From: Zeus faber
Taxonomy: Eukaryota > Chordata > Actinopteri > Zeiformes > Zeidae
Assembly: GCA_960531495.1 (NCBI GenBank)
Contig: OY482854.1
Coordinates: 8,227,259-8,291,258 of the forward strand
Direction: 5' to 3'
DNA: 64,000 nt
Under the pieces are notes generated by a model. The model was not told the DNA's origin. It ran no database searches and was given only the letters and a program-made list of their open reading frames with translations. Position 1 is the first letter of the stretch. Each line of letters starts with the position of its first letter. The position numbers and the translations under genes were made by a program. This document shows, in pieces, positions 1 through 11,889 of the stretch.

Positions 1-563
1 GATAAAAGAATGTTGTTCTGGTCACTTTCTTAATATGGGAGTTAATCATGAATCAGAATCTATAATACCACCCAGACGTGTCACTTCTTAGAGTTCCTCC
101 CTTTTGTCTTTGAGGCCAACCAAATAAGACTTTCTGTCTTATCTTCATTGAGTTTTAGTTAATTTTTACTCATCCAATAATTTATAGCAAATAGAGAGTA
201 TGGATGCGCAGAGAACCCAATATTTATACTGGGCCAAATTTGGGCTAAATGTGGGCTCTAGGGACTCCCATTGGGTCCTTTGAGAGGTTCCAGTGGGTCC
301 CCCAGTAAAATGGTTAATGTATTGCAGCTTCACCCTTATTTGGATTAGGATTCTAATATTCTAGATATTTCTATAGTTTTGGAAAAAATCTCTGATTTTC
401 CTTAATCTAAAACTATTTGAAACAGAAAACGACAAAAGCTACGGACACGATTGAGATTCCTCGTTTTAACTAGGAACGAGGTTTTCACGGTACGTCACAA
501 CTATCTTGTGGTTTAAGTTCCATAGAAATCGATACATATACGGAGCAGAAATTTGTAAAAAAC
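1..563. other. AT-rich flank with a dispersed repeat
   Basis: No coding region is visible. Bases about 405-560 belong to a dispersed repeat. The stretch with cttgtggtttaag and cggagcagaaatt (about 503-553) matches 27313-27375, and aaactatttgaaaca (about 411) recurs near 25028. In the second locus the two halves are separated by the RLE-type LINE, so the same unit hosts different insertions in the two places. Confidence 0.5.
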
Positions 564-989
564 CGAGCCGAGCTCCGCAAGGTGTTCGGGGTGACATCAC
601 GAGGTCCCGATGCTGCTGGTGGTCTCCTGGGTCTCAGTCAAGGGTCCCGCTCCGTGGTCGATTACGCGATCGACTTCCGCACCCAGGCTCGACTTAGCGA
701 GTGGAACCCGGCAGCCCAGATTGACGCGTTCCTGATGGGATTAGCAGAGTACATGAAGGATGAGCTAGTTTCCCATGACCTGCCCACCTCTCTCGATGGC
801 ATCATTGAGCTTGCTTCCCGTATCCACCGACGCATCCAGGCCCAGCAGCGAGAGAGGCGTCGGAGGCAAGTGAAGCGTCGCCCAGCAACCCGTCTTCCAG
901 TTTCCTCCGGGCCGCCAGCTCTTCCGGCCCGTCAACCCATGAGTGAGGCCTCTCCCATGCGGGTTGGCCGGGCCAGCCTCACCCCGTAG
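564..989 (+). pseudogene. gag: Gag C-terminal half (chromovirus)
   Basis: This is the C-terminal part of a Ty3/gypsy Gag, the capsid protein that packages the element RNA in the cytoplasm. The reading frame is open upstream of any start codon, so the N-terminal half is missing. Visible are the capsid-like stretch SVVDYAIDFRTQARLSEWNP, a helical segment ending in ELASRIHRRIQAQQRERRR and a basic, proline-rich tail. A TAG at 987-989 stops the frame. Beyond it the same frame continues into the CCHC zinc knuckle at the start of the next open segment, so Gag and Pol were in one frame here. Basis: motifs seen in sequence; the family is established for fish chromoviruses. Confidence 0.85.
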
Positions 990-1007
990 GAGAAGGAGAG
1001 ACACCAG

Positions 1008-2423
1008 GTGGGGAACCTTTGCCTCTACTGCGGTCTAGCTGGACACTACATTTCCGGGTGTCCGGTAAAAGGGCCGGGCTCGCCAGTGAGGGAGGAGCTC
1101 CTGGTGAGCCACACCTCCAAATCCCCCTCCAACCTACGCCCCCTGTGTCAAGCTCGGCTGCTGCTGCCCCTCTGCTCACATTCCCTCGCCATACTTATTG
1201 ATTCTGGTTCCGATGTTAACATCATCGACGATAACCTAGCACGGCAGCTGGGTGTTGGCCGAGTTCTCCTGCCCTCTCCGGTTCCTGCCACTGCCCTGGA
1301 TGGCCGCCACCTGGGGACAGTCACCCATCAGACGGTTCCTATCCGCATGCTCCTGTCCGGCAACCACCACGAGACGATACAGTTCTGCATCCTGCACTCA
1401 CCTTGTCACCCTCTCCTCCTGGGGTTCCTCTGGCTCCGGCGTCACAACCCACACCTCGACTGGACCACAGGGGCTATTCTGGGATGGAGTCCAGCGTGCC
1501 ATCAGGTCTGCCTGAAGCAAACCGCCGCACCTCAGCCATCCACCAGCTCCAGCTCCGCAAGCGACATGTTGGGGGTCCCCGCCGAGTACCTCGACTTTAG
1601 GGAGGTCTTCAGCAAGGCCAAGGCAACATCCCTTCCCCCGCACAGGCCATATGATATTGCCATCGACCTCCAGCCCGGCTCCACCCCCCACAGAGGCCGC
1701 CTGTACTCCCTGTCCGCCCCGGAGAGAGAGGCCATGGACACCTATATTAACGACGCTCTTGCGGCGGTCATCATCCGTCCCTCCTCATCCCCGCCGGGGG
1801 CTGGTTTCTTCTTCGTAGAGAAGAAGGATAAGTCACTTCGCCCCTGTATTGACTATCGTGGTCTCAACGACATTACGGTCAAGAACCGCTACCCCCTGCC
1901 CCTCATCTCATCAGCCTTCGAACTCCTGGAGGAGGCCACGGTGTTCACCAAGCTCGACCTACGCAACGCCTACCATCTGGTCCGGGTTCGAGAGGGGGAC
2001 AAATGGAAGATGGCGTTCAACACTCCCTCCGGTCACTACCAATATCTGGTGATGCCCTTTGGCCTCACCAATGCCCCCGCCGTCTTCCAGGCCCTGGTCA
2101 ATGACGTGCTCAGGGACATGCTCAACAAGTTCGTCTTCATGTACCTCGACGACATCCTGATCTTCTCCCGATCCCAAGCTGAGCAAGTCCACCACGTCCA
2201 GACGGTCCTGCAGTGCCTCCTGGAGAACTCACTCTTTGTGAAGGCAAAGAAGTGTGAGTTTCACGTCCCATCCATCTCCTTCCTGGGGTACGTCGTAGGG
2301 AGGGGGACCATTCAGATGGACTCCACCAAGGTCTCCACCGTCACCACCTGGCCCGCCCCAGACTCCCGCAAACAACTCCAGCGCTTCCTCGGTTTTACCA
2401 ACTACTATCGGAGGTTAATCTGA
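1008..2423 (+). pseudogene. pol: Zinc knuckle, protease and reverse transcriptase (chromovirus pol)
   Basis: The open segment of 471 residues begins with the nucleocapsid knuckle (C5-x2-C8-x4-H13-x4-C18). A retropepsin follows, with the active-site triplet DSG at residues 65-67 in the context [12 protein letters not shown]. The RT then starts near residue 230. Visible RT landmarks are [20 protein letters not shown], the motif-A aspartate in [22 protein letters not shown], and the catalytic YLDD at about residues 379-382 (2142-2153). The segment ends at TGA 2421-2423, at the RT connection, and the RNase H domain continues in the same frame. The catalytic residues are intact but the polyprotein is cut. 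The enzyme would copy element RNA into cDNA in virus-like particles. Confidence 0.93.
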
Positions 2424-2432
2424 GGCTACAGC

Positions 2433-2945
2433 ATGGTGGCGGCCCCTCTCACAGCCCTAACCTCCTCCAAGGTGCCGTTCCTGTGGTCCGCCGCCGCCAA
2501 CGACGCCTTCCTGGCCCTGAAGGCACGGTTCACTTCAGCCCCCATTCTGGTATTGCCTGACCCCGAACAGCAGTTCATGGTGGAAGTGGACGCCTCCGAC
2601 GTGGGAGTCGGAGTTGTCCTGTCTCAGAGAACCGCCTCCAATCAGAAACTTCATCCCTGTGCCTTCTTCTCCAGGCGTTTGACCCCGGCCGAGAGGAACT
2701 ACGACATCGGGAATAGGGAGCTTCTCGCCGTCAAATTGGCCCTGGAAGAGTGGCGACACTGGCTAGAGGGAACCCAGCTGCCGTTCCTGGTGTGGACTGA
2801 CCACAACAACCTGGAGTATATCCAGTCCGCCAGGAGGCTGAACTCCCGTCAGGCTCGTTGGGCGCTCTTCCTAACCCGATTCAATTTCTCCCTCTCCTAT
2901 CGGCAGGGGTCACACAATGTCAAACCCGACGCCCTGTCCCGGTAG
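2433..2945 (+). pseudogene. pol: RNase H domain (chromovirus pol)
   Basis: This segment continues the RT frame after the TGA at 2421-2423 and encodes the Ty3-type RNase H domain, which removes the RNA template. The sequence shows the first catalytic aspartate in [18 protein letters not shown], the glutamate in [14 protein letters not shown], and the later aspartate in [12 protein letters not shown]. The conserved closing block [16 protein letters not shown] precedes TAG 2943-2945. A second in-frame TAG lies at 3003-3005, and the frame shifts near there. All three visible acidic residues are retained, so decay is recent relative to the divergence of the family. Confidence 0.9.
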
Positions 2946-3086
2946 TTCCAGGAGGAGGAGGAGACACTGCTGACCCCGACACCATTCTACCGTCCTCCGG
3001 TCTAGTCGCCACACTCACATGGGAGGTGGAAGAGAAAGTAAGAGCCGCCGCCCCCGGACCAACCCGGACCCAGCGCATGTCCGCCC

Positions 3087-3818
3087 GACCGTCTGTTCGT
3101 CCTGCCTGACCTCCGGTCCGAGGTTCTCCAGTGGGCCCACAACTCCCTACTCACCTGCCACCCGTGGATCCAGCTGAGAAAGGAGGTCGTCCAGCGTCGC
3201 TTCTGATGGCCCTACCTGGGTGAGGACGTCCGAGGGTTCGTCAATGCCTGCCCCACCTGTACTCAGCACAAACCATCTATTCTTGCTCCTGCCGGTCTTC
3301 TACACCCACTGCCGGTTCCTCATCGCCCCTGGTCTCACATCTTCGTGGACTTCGTCACCATTCTGCCACCGTCTAGTGGTAACACAACCATCCTCACCGT
3401 GGTGGATAGGTTCAGCAAGATGGCTCACTTCGTGCCTCTACCGAAGCTCCCGTCGGCCAAAGGTACCGCCAAGCTACTGTTGTATCACGTCTTCTGCCTC
3501 CATGGCATCCTGGTAGATGTTGTATCCGACCGGGGTCCCCAGTTTGCCTCCGTCTTCTGGAGGGAGTTCTGTTTGCTCCTGGGGGCCACCGTCAGCCTGT
3601 CCTCGGGGTACCACCCCCAGTCCAATGGCCAAATGGAGTGGAAGAACCAGGAGATGGAGACGGCCCTTCGCTGCATGACATCACAACACCCGTCATCCTG
3701 GTCGGAGCAGCTTTTGTGGGTGGAATATGCCCACAACACCCTGACCAGTTCGGCCACAGGCCTCTCCCCCTTCCAGTGCGCCTACAGCTTCCAACCGCCT
3801 CTGTTCCCGGCCCTTTAG
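3087..3818 (+). pseudogene. pol: Integrase zinc-binding and catalytic core (chromovirus pol)
   Basis: The integrase joins element cDNA to chromosomal DNA. The N-terminal zinc-binding region is recognisable around 3150-3270, with the closing cysteine pair in ACPTCTQHK. It is broken by TGA 3204-3206, where the family has a tryptophan codon. The core runs from about 3345. The DDE residues are seen in [12 protein letters not shown], in [11 protein letters not shown] and in [10 protein letters not shown] (a tryptophan follows the glutamate). The segment ends in TAG 3816-3818. The same frame stays readable for about 40 further codons before a frameshift near 3945. Confidence 0.9.
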
Positions 3819-3944
3819 AGAGAGGTTTCCTGCCCGTCCGTCCAGGCCTTCATTCGCCGCTGTTGCAGGACCTGGACCCGGGCCCGGGCCGCCCTCCTCC
3901 GAGCCGCTGGCCGCAACGCCTCTGCCGCCAACCGTCGCCGCTCT

Positions 3945-4519
3945 CGAAGGTCTGGCTCTCCACCCGGGACCTCCCCCTGAAGGTGGACTCTAAGAAGCTG
4001 GCTCCTCGGTTCATCGGCCCGTTCGAGATTGAGAAGGTCGTCAACCTGGTGGCTGTGCGGCTCAAGCTCCCCAGGTCCATGCGCGTCCATCCCACCTTCC
4101 ACATGTCCAAGGTCAAGCCAGTCCGGGAGAGTTCTCTGGTCCCCTTGGCGCCTCCCCCGCCTCCTCCGAGCTTCATTGACGGAGGTCCTGCCTTTTCTGT
4201 CCACCGTCTCCTACAGCGTGGGAGAGGCCTGAAGTACCTGGTGGATTGGGAGGGTTACGGCCCGGAGGAGAGGTCCTGGGTCCCTGCGAGGCACATTCTG
4301 GACCACACCCTCATCAGGAGGTTCCATCAGCGTCATCCTGACCAGCCCTCCAGACCGGGTCAACCCTCCCGACCGCAGACCTCACCACCTCTCTTGTCTG
4401 CGACCTCCAGCGATGTTTCAGAGGCGGAGGATGTCGACCCTGGGGGTCCCTCCTCCGATGAGGACGTGGCCCATTTAGCGGAGGACGAGGAGATGGACGG
4501 GGTCTCCGACGAGTACTAA
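3945..4519 (+). pseudogene. pol: Integrase C-terminus with chromodomain (chromovirus pol)
   Basis: After a frameshift, apparently a short deletion near 3945, the reading moves to another frame and shows the integrase C-terminal block. This includes the GPF-type motif in [14 protein letters not shown] and the segment [13 protein letters not shown] chromodomain follows, with the aromatic core in [17 protein letters not shown] and the closing helix [16 protein letters not shown]. Chromodomains of this class bind histone tails and steer integration, and they define the chromovirus lineage. The protein ends with an acidic, serine-rich tail and a stop at 4517-4519. An open stretch upstream in this frame is a shadow of the integrase frame. 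Confidence 0.9.
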
Positions 4520-4534
4520 TATTAAAGTACAATA

Positions 4535-6225
4535 TTAAAAATAAGTACCAAAGAAAAATACAGTGGAAAACACACTAATGACAAAACTATCAATATAAGT
4601 GCTAATTCACCATATCTGTCAGTGTTAAGAGGCTCATTTCATCAGGATACTTTACATTTTGGAGACTTTTTGTAGACAGAACTAAAATGTGTGCTACTAT
4701 GAATTTAACAGCAGTCTTAAGAACAAGATCCAGAATGTTTGCACATGGACACCAACTAGACAATTATTTAATTAAAGGAAATAATCTTTATCAGAAAAAA
4801 GTCTGGTAAAATAAATGATAATGTTCCAAGAAGAGATTATATCGCAACAATAAAATTGCCAACATGAGAAAATATGTTTCATACAACATTCCAAATAACG
4901 TATGCTGAGCCATTGGACGTTTGCAATGGTGTAGATCACTATGACTCTGCCTTGTATAATATAATGCCAATTGATACAGAAATTACAAAATGACTGTCAT
5001 TTAATAAGGATGCATGTTTATTAACTCTTTCTTGTCGTACATGTGCAATTATACATCAGGGATCCTGTTATGCAACCATTGATTCACATGCAAGGTACGA
5101 AATTGCGCTTCATGAGTATAACTCACCCAGTAGTTTTGTAGCTTACTACAACAACCTTTAATCTGTCTATAGTTTTTTCTGTAATACTAATAATTGATTT
5201 AGTCAAAGTCAGCGGATATTTATCCCACAATTTATCACACATGGCTACTTTAGGTTAGGTATACCAACAACAATATCGTGACTGATATTAGTGTTAGAGA
5301 AAATGATTAAAAAGGAAAACTAAGGTGAAAAATGTCTTGATTTACCTTCGTTAAGATGGCTTAGTTTTTGTATTTCATTGCTTTTTTGTTGTTAAACAAC
5401 TACATACAGTATAACAAAATGTTTATGAACACTGTTTATTTTGACAACTTAATACAACTTGTCCATTTTCTTTTTTGTATTACTTAAGATTGTGGTGGTG
5501 TGCTCTTTATAAATATTATGATATTTGTTTGATTATTTTGTCCAGATGTTTTGGACAACTGCTAATTAAACAATTATCTTACCTGTCTTGTCACTTCTGG
5601 TCCAAATTTCCAAAATTTACTCTACATTACAAGTTAAACAAAATTAGGACTGCTAGCTCAGTCATTTATAACTGTTATTTATAATTGACCTATCTAAAGT
5701 GACACCAATTATGTCACATTAAATCTTATGATCAATGGTTGACATCTGGTTGAAATGGAAATGTTTCATACGTACTGGTGTAAAAGTTTGATTCACACCA
5801 ATCTAAATTTGCATCAAGAACTATTGATAGCTTTACAAATTCACCGATAATTTACAGAAATTGTTGTTATATTGTGAACCCAGTCACTTTGTAACATTAC
5901 GAACCAATGCCATATAAATCCACCATACATCTCTAAGTGGGCATAAAAATCAAAACTTGTGGTAAATTGCACAAAAAAAGTGTATTCTTAAAACAGCGTT
6001 CTTTGGGAATATTTGAATTTTACGGCAGAACTGAAACATGCAGACGTAAGTCGATGTTGATTGTTCTGGATGTAAGTCCACAATGTTTGTAACTTTTGTA
6101 ACTTGTGGTGTATTTCCCAGAAACAGAAAAAACTGTAACATGTACCCAAAAAATTTTTTATGGACCCCATGTATTGCTGCCTGCAGCTATATTTTTATTT
6201 GTATCTTTATTTATTGAGGCAGCAA
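4535..6225 (+). mobile_element. Helitron-like element copy A (internally deleted)
   Basis: The first 650 bases match copies B (28329 onward) and C (30600 onward). The last 800 bases, from about 5440 to 6190, match the 3' part of copy C (about 32640 to 34040). Shared landmarks include cttaatacaacttgtccatt versus cttaatacaagttgtccatt and the near-terminal ctgcctgcagctata. Compared with copy C, copy A lacks the OTU and Rep regions, so it is an internal-deletion derivative joining the N-terminal protease region to the 3' end. Both ends are fuzzy and no target-site duplication could be defined. The link to Helitron-like elements rests on the HUH remnant in copy C. Confidence 0.65.
4600..5150 (+). 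pseudogene. UL36-type (C76-like) cysteine protease domain, copy A
   Basis: Read across frameshifts, this segment shows a protease-like domain similar to the deubiquitinase fold first known from herpesvirus UL36 (peptidase C76). The N-terminal block reads LRGSFHQDTLHFGD. A cysteine codon at 4690-4692 lies in MCATMNLTAVL. The aspartate-x-histidine pair lies in TIDSHARYEIALHEY (aspartate 5081-5083, histidine 5087-5089). Cysteine and Asp-x-His are therefore both retained in this copy, but stops and frameshifts preclude expression. The domain identification is by motif and spacing only. An alternative is a related papain-like fold peculiar to Helitron-like elements. Confidence 0.5.
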
Positions 6226-6330
6226 AAATACTTGTACTTAATTGAATTTGAATAAAAGTGGGAATAGGCGTAACAATCGTGTTTTGTTTTTATTAAACTT
6301 CATATTTTAGGATATTAAAGTGTTCATATA

Positions 6331-6910
6331 CTAAGTGGTCTTCAATAAACTATTATAATTATTATCACTTCCATTATCACCATACTTAAATGTAATAAAT
6401 ATTGGTTTATGGTTTTCATAATATAACCTAGACAGCCATAGTGGTAGAGAGCACCTGAGACACCACTCAAGGTAGTATAGGTAGAGGGAGGACACTTCCA
6501 AGCATCTGAAAGATTTGTCTCCACAGAAACATACACAGAAATTGACATTATGTTCTCTGATAATATCACCAAATGGAAGCGTGTGAAGTGAGAAAAGCAA
6601 GGGCCCAAGGCAGCTCCCTTGTTCAACACCAGAAGTCATATGTTACTCTCATACATAATCTTCAAGAAAGATGAAAAATGTTCTCCCTATAATGAAGGTT
6701 CTGAACCAGTTCAGGACACATCAGACAAACCAACCCAGTTCTTCTCATGATCTATGAGAATACTGTGATCAATGGTGTCAAACGCTGTGCTCAAGTCCAA
6801 AAGAACAAGCATTGAAACCTTGTTGACATCAGTGCTAAGTCTAAAATCATTGATTTTTTTGGTGAGAGTTTCTGTGAGGGACTTTCTGTTGTTTCATTAC
6901 ATTTTAGTTT
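6331..6910 (-). pseudogene. L2-type LINE reverse transcriptase fragment
   Basis: On the minus strand the RT motif-A region reads MLVLLDLSTAFDTIDH (about 6820-6770). About 150 bases on comes a motif-B-like region reading [20 protein letters not shown] (about 6620-6560). Between them there are frameshifts, and no motif C is clear. This is the usual look of an old L2-clade fragment. Neither the endonuclease nor the 3' tail is present. Confidence 0.7.
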
Positions 6911-7719
6911 ACCAGTTCAGCTACAGTTCTGGAGATACAATCCACTCCTCCAAATACCACAATAATGTATCTGTTAGGGGCTATTTTGATACCAAAATAA
7001 TTGATTATACCAATATTACATCTAGTTTTAAAGATCGATTCTAGTATCAATAAGATCGAAAACAAAAAGGAGATCAGTTTCTCTCTTCAAAAAAAGTAAA
7101 GTAAAATAAGTAAAATCCTTTTTTCTTCATGTATATATTTCCTCACTTGTGCTGGCTTACCATGAGAGCCTTTCTCATGATGCCTACTCAGTGCACAGCG
7201 TAGTGATGTGTAGGTTCTATGAACTGGCTTCATGTGGATGAGTGGAGCCAGCTCCCGTCTGAGAACCCAATTCTTTTTTTTTTTGTAAATTAATACAAGG
7301 CATAATAGGATTACCCTGTAACATATTTGTTAAATGTGATCCAGAAACGTCTCACTTTGGTAATTACATTAAGAGCATGGTCAGACATTGTATGTTGCGC
7401 CGGCTGGTAAACATTCAATATGACGAAAAAATGTAAAAATGTTGTTTTACATTATTTAATGTATTCTGAAAATTATAAGGTTTAGTATAATTGCATTGAA
7501 TAATTTAATATTTGTGCACACCTACCAGTCATAGGTCAATATCAACAATGCTAACTTTAGCTGAAGTATAAAAGCCAGAAGTGATACTGAATAAAGAGCC
7601 ATTTGGAGCTGAAAGAGTTTATCCAACTAACTAGTGCTGTGTCATGCATGGCATCTTAAACCACCCGGTATTGGTGTCAATATCGGTATCGGTGATCCTG
7701 CCCTAGTTTTACTTGATTT

Positions 7720-7865
7720 TTTTATTTTATTTTATTATCTTTTTTTTAACCTGTGCTGCCAGCATGCTGGGCATACAACACAGAGTATTTGTATGCCATT
7801 GCATCTAGGACAGAGTTAGTCTGCAAGTGGAGTTCAAGCTTTCAACCTGCAATGCAACTCTTTAT
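7720..7865 (-). mobile_element. L1-type LINE 3' end, copy a (outer half)
   Basis: On the minus strand this ends in cagcatgctggcagcacagg followed by an A-rich tail (the T-rich run at 7705-7750). The same 3' end is at 16011, 21276 (plus strand) and 46938. The unit resumes at about 11012, so the Rex1/L2-type LINE between them was inserted into it. The assignment to L1 rests on copy d (46877-48440), where the same 3' region lies next to an L1-like ORF2 C-terminus. Confidence 0.6.
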
Positions 7866-8057
7866 TAATTCTTAAAGATTCAAGATTAAAGATTCAAGAG
7901 GTTTATTTGTCACATACATATACATACTTTCATACATAAATGCAGTGAAATGTAATGCAACGCACCCGGTGATAACACACAATATGTCCAAGGAAAAATT
8001 TATTTCTAATAGACCAACTAGGTCTATTGAGGTCAACTAAGGTCAGCATTGACAGTT

Positions 8058-9581
8058 CTAATAGCTTGCGGGAAAAAAACTCTGTCTCAGTCTCTCTGTT
8101 CTCGCTGTGTGACTGCGGAGGCGCTTGCCTGACCGCAGCAGCTGGAACAGTCCGTTGTTGGGGTGATGAGGATCCTTCATGATCCTGCGGGCTCTGCTAC
8201 TACACCTCCTGATGTATAACTCCTGCAAGGGGGGGAGGGTAGTTCCAGTAGTATGTTCAGCTGAACGCACCACCCTCTGCAAGGCCTCCCTGTCCTCAGC
8301 AGTACAGCTCCCAAACCAGGCAGTGATGTTGCTTGAGGACTTGAGGATCCTCACCGAGACCCGGAATTTCCTCAGCTGCCTGAGGTGGTAGAGATGCTGC
8401 CTCGCCTTTCTCACCAGAGTGTCTGTTTGTAAAGTCCATGTTAAGTCCTCTGTGATGTGGACTCCCAGATACTTGAAGCTGCTCACCCTGTCGACAGAAG
8501 TCCCATTAATCACCAAGGGCGTGTGCATCCTCGATTGTGATCCTCGCCTAAAGTCCACAATCGGCTCCTTAGTTTTGCTGACGTTCAGGTGGAGGCTGTT
8601 GTCCTGGCACCAGAGTGACAGGTCAGCCACCTCCTCACGGCTTCTCATCGCAGTCAGTGATCAGGCCCACGACAACGGTGTCGTCAGCAAACTTGATGAT
8701 CGTGTTTGAGCTGGATGTGGCCACACAGTCATGTGTGTACAGGTAGTACAGTAGGGGGCTAAGGACGCAACCCTGGGGGGATCCTGTATTCAGGGTGAGG
8801 GAGCTTGACATGTACTTCCCACCCTGACCACCTAGGGGCGGGCTGTGAGGAAGTCCAGGATCCAGGCACACAGCGGAGCATTCAGTCCGAGCTCCATCAG
8901 CTTGACAGCCAGTCTGGTGGGAACTATGGTATTGAAAGCTGAACTGTAATCGATGAACAGCATTCTCACATAGGCCCCCTTCTGGCCATCCAGATGCGTG
9001 AGCGTGGTGTGCAGTACCTGGGAGACCGCGTCATCCGTGGATCTGTTCTGCCGGTAGGCGAACTGCAATGGGTCCAAGGTGCGGGGAAGGGAGGCGCAGA
9101 TATAATCGTTGATCAGCCTCTCGAAACACTTCATGACCACCAAGGTGAGGGCCACTGAACGGTAGTCATTCAGGCAGGCACGGGAGGAGATCTTCGGGAT
9201 AGGAACGACGGTGGACCTCTTGAAGCAGGACGGGACCACTGATTCAGCCAGGGAGATGTTGAATATTGTGGTGAACACCGTAGCTAGCGGGTTAGCACAG
9301 GTCTTCAGTACTCGCCCAGATATGCCATCTGGGCCAGCAGCTTTTCTGGTGTTCACCCGCATCAGAGCCCTCCTGACCTCGTGCACGGACACTGAGAGTG
9401 CACGCTCATCCCCAGCGGTGTAACTCCAATCAGCCGGCGAGCTAGCGGTGTTGCTGCCAGACTCGAACCGCGCATAAAAGGAGTTCAGTTCGTTGGCTAG
9501 GGAGGCGTCCACACTCGTGGCTGGAGAGGAGCTGCTCTTGAAGTTTGTTATTGTCCGCAGCCCGTCCGCAGCCCATCCCAC
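8058..9581 (-). pseudogene. Reverse transcriptase of Rex1/L2-type LINE
   Basis: Three overlapping open segments on the minus strand (9581-8832, 8871-8635, 8648-8058) cover the RT and its C-terminal domain. Visible are TRKAAGPDGISGRVLK, motif A with aspartate 211 of the first segment in MLFIDYSSAFNTIVP, and motif B GSPQGCVLSPLL. Motif C is FADDTVVVGL (residues 61-70 of the second segment). The region after motif C, SLHLNVSKTKEPIVDFRR, and a long C-terminal domain follow. One stop near 8832 and a frameshift near 8640-8650 are the only breaks seen. RT catalytic aspartates are present. Confidence 0.88.
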
Positions 9582-9682
9582 AAGCGTCTTGTGTCCCCCA
9601 GCTCCATCTGTAGCTCCACGGTCTCTCTTTATGCCCGTTTAGCGTCCCTCACCGCCCTCCGCAGATTGTATGACGCCGCTTT

Positions 9683-10620
9683 TTAATTGTCCATATTTCT
9701 GGATACAAGACCGTCGTTGTAAGCGGCCGTGCGAGCATTCAGAGCGCAGCTGATAGATTTATCAACCCATGGTTTCTGGTTTGGAAATATCCGAACTCTC
9801 ACCATGGGAACGATGTTGTCTGCTAGCGCAGCTACAAAGCTCACTGCCACCTCCGTATACTCGCTGACGTCACTTGAACTTGATAGGAACAAGTCCCAGT
9901 CTACGTCAGTCAGAGCGTCCTGAAGCGCAGCCCTCGATTGATCCGTCCACCGCTTCACTTCCCTCGTCACAACCAGTTCTCGCGTGATCAGAGCCCTGTA
10001 AACGGGAACCAGCGAGATCGTGGCGTGGTCAGATCTCCCGAAAGCAGGGAGCGAGACGGTCTTGTATCCGTTCTTGTACGGTGTGTAGCAGTGGTCCAAA
10101 GTTCTATCTCCCCTGGTGGCACACGTGATGTGTTGGTGGAAATTAGCCAGAACTTTTTTAAGGTTGGCCCTGTTAAAGTCCCCAGTCACCACCGCAGCCG
10201 CGTCGGGATGTTTGTTTTGAAATCCACACAACGCGTCGTACAGGACCGACAGAGCTGTGTCGGTGTCTGCTTGCGGTGGGATACAAACGGCTGTGATGAT
10301 CACCGTGCTGAATTCCCGGGTGAGATAAGATGGACGGCATAGGATGGTCAGCTCTTCCAGGTTCGGCGAGCAGGAGTGGGAGAGAAACTTAGTGTTGTTG
10401 GGGTTACACCAGAGTAGTTGTTTACCATTAGGCAGACGCCTCCACCTTGGTTTTCCCGGACTCCCCGGTTGTCGGCGTGGAACACGGAGAAGGACTCGGC
10501 TGGACGTATGGCTTCATCCGGCACCAGTGGGTTCAACCATGTTTCCGTCAGACAGAGGACGCAACAGTTCCTCGTGTCTCGTTGAATTTAATCCTCGCTC
10601 GAAGTTCATCCATCTTGTTC
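9683..10620 (-). pseudogene. Endonuclease domain of Rex1/L2-type LINE
   Basis: The APE-type endonuclease nicks target DNA for target-primed reverse transcription. The N-terminal part, about 10536-10348 on the minus strand, shows the glycine-rich RENQGGGVCLMVNNYSG. The rest is one open segment of 206 residues (10303-9683). It carries the catalytic GDFN at residues 41-44, RGDRTLDHCYT at 65-74 and the closing SDH triplet at 91-93 in FGRSDHATISL. A frameshift separates the two parts near 10340, and a further break near 9600-9680 separates it from the RT. Catalytic residues in the visible part are intact. Confidence 0.85.
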
Positions 10621-11011
10621 TCCAGGGACTGGACGTGGCAAGAAGGATGCTTGCAGAGGTGGACGGTAAGGTTGCGTCCTCATTCTGACCCGAATGCCGC
10701 CTCGTTTCACCTCGGTGCTTCCTCTGAGGGCCCGCCTCGTGGAACAGCGACTCATTTTTGTTGTTGTTGTTGAGTAGTTCCCACGTAGGATTTCCGCTGG
10801 CCACTCTGCTTCCACGGATAAAAAGTCCCAAAGTTGATTGTTTAGGGAATTTTTTGTATCCATGAGTGCATCGCGATTGTAAGGGGTAACTGCTGATGTT
10901 TTTTTTGCGTACATTAAGATAAAAATGGAAAAAATATACTAAATGTGCAAAAGTCGACCGAACGCTGGCGCAGGCGACGCAGGGGGCGGCGCCACAATGG
11001 CCACTCTATCG

Positions 11012-11510
<499 letters not shown>

Positions 11511-11889
11511 AACTTGATATCGGATCGAACGAAAATCTGGTATACAAGTGTGTGACATTGTTGGAGAAATCAGATTTTTCTGCAGAACTGCTCGGCCTTC
11601 ATACTACTTGTTTAAAGTTTTAATAAAGGTATTTTTTAAGTTAATTCCTTCGTTTACTAATCTTTCTCTTAATTTGTAAAGTGTTGTTTTTCTACGACAA
11701 CAGGATGGTTTTCCATTCATGGATTTTGTTTTGTGCATGTTTTGAGACAAATTAATCGCCATGGGTTTTGAAAAAATAATTGCAATTCGTGAGGGGGGCA
11801 GTGGGGCGGCCAACAATTGTATCAGGGTGGCCATGGCCACACTGGCCACACACACATTTTGACCTTGAGTGGGGCCACTATATTCAGTG

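Larger units (their letters stand above)
564..4519 (+). mobile_element. Degenerate Ty3/gypsy chromovirus, 5'-truncated, no LTRs seen
   Basis: The domain order gag C-terminus, CCHC knuckle, DSG protease, RT, RNase H, integrase and chromodomain is that of a chromovirus-type Ty3/gypsy element. Gag begins part-way through at about 564, directly against a dispersed repeat. The sequence ends at a stop at 4517-4519 followed by AT-rich sequence belonging to a Helitron-like repeat. No LTR, primer-binding site or polypurine tract is visible. I count stops at 987-989, 2421-2423, 2943-2945, 3003-3005, 3204-3206 and 3816-3818, plus frameshifts near 3000 and 3945. The high GC content contrasts with the AT-rich surroundings. 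The element is a dead, fairly young copy. Confidence 0.93.
7866..11011 (-). mobile_element. Rex1/L2-type LINE, near full length in its coding part
   Basis: Read on the minus strand, the element has an apurinic-type endonuclease (about 10620-9683) and a reverse transcriptase (9581-8058). A short 3' region ends in a TTGAATCT-type repeat tail (7868-7905). The same tail is found at about 50560, 62165 and 62610. Few lesions separate the open segments, so this is one of the younger insertions in the window. It splits an L1-type 3' end (7720-7865 and 11012 onward). Family knowledge: CR1/L2/Rex1 elements end in short tandem repeats rather than poly(A). Confidence 0.85.
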
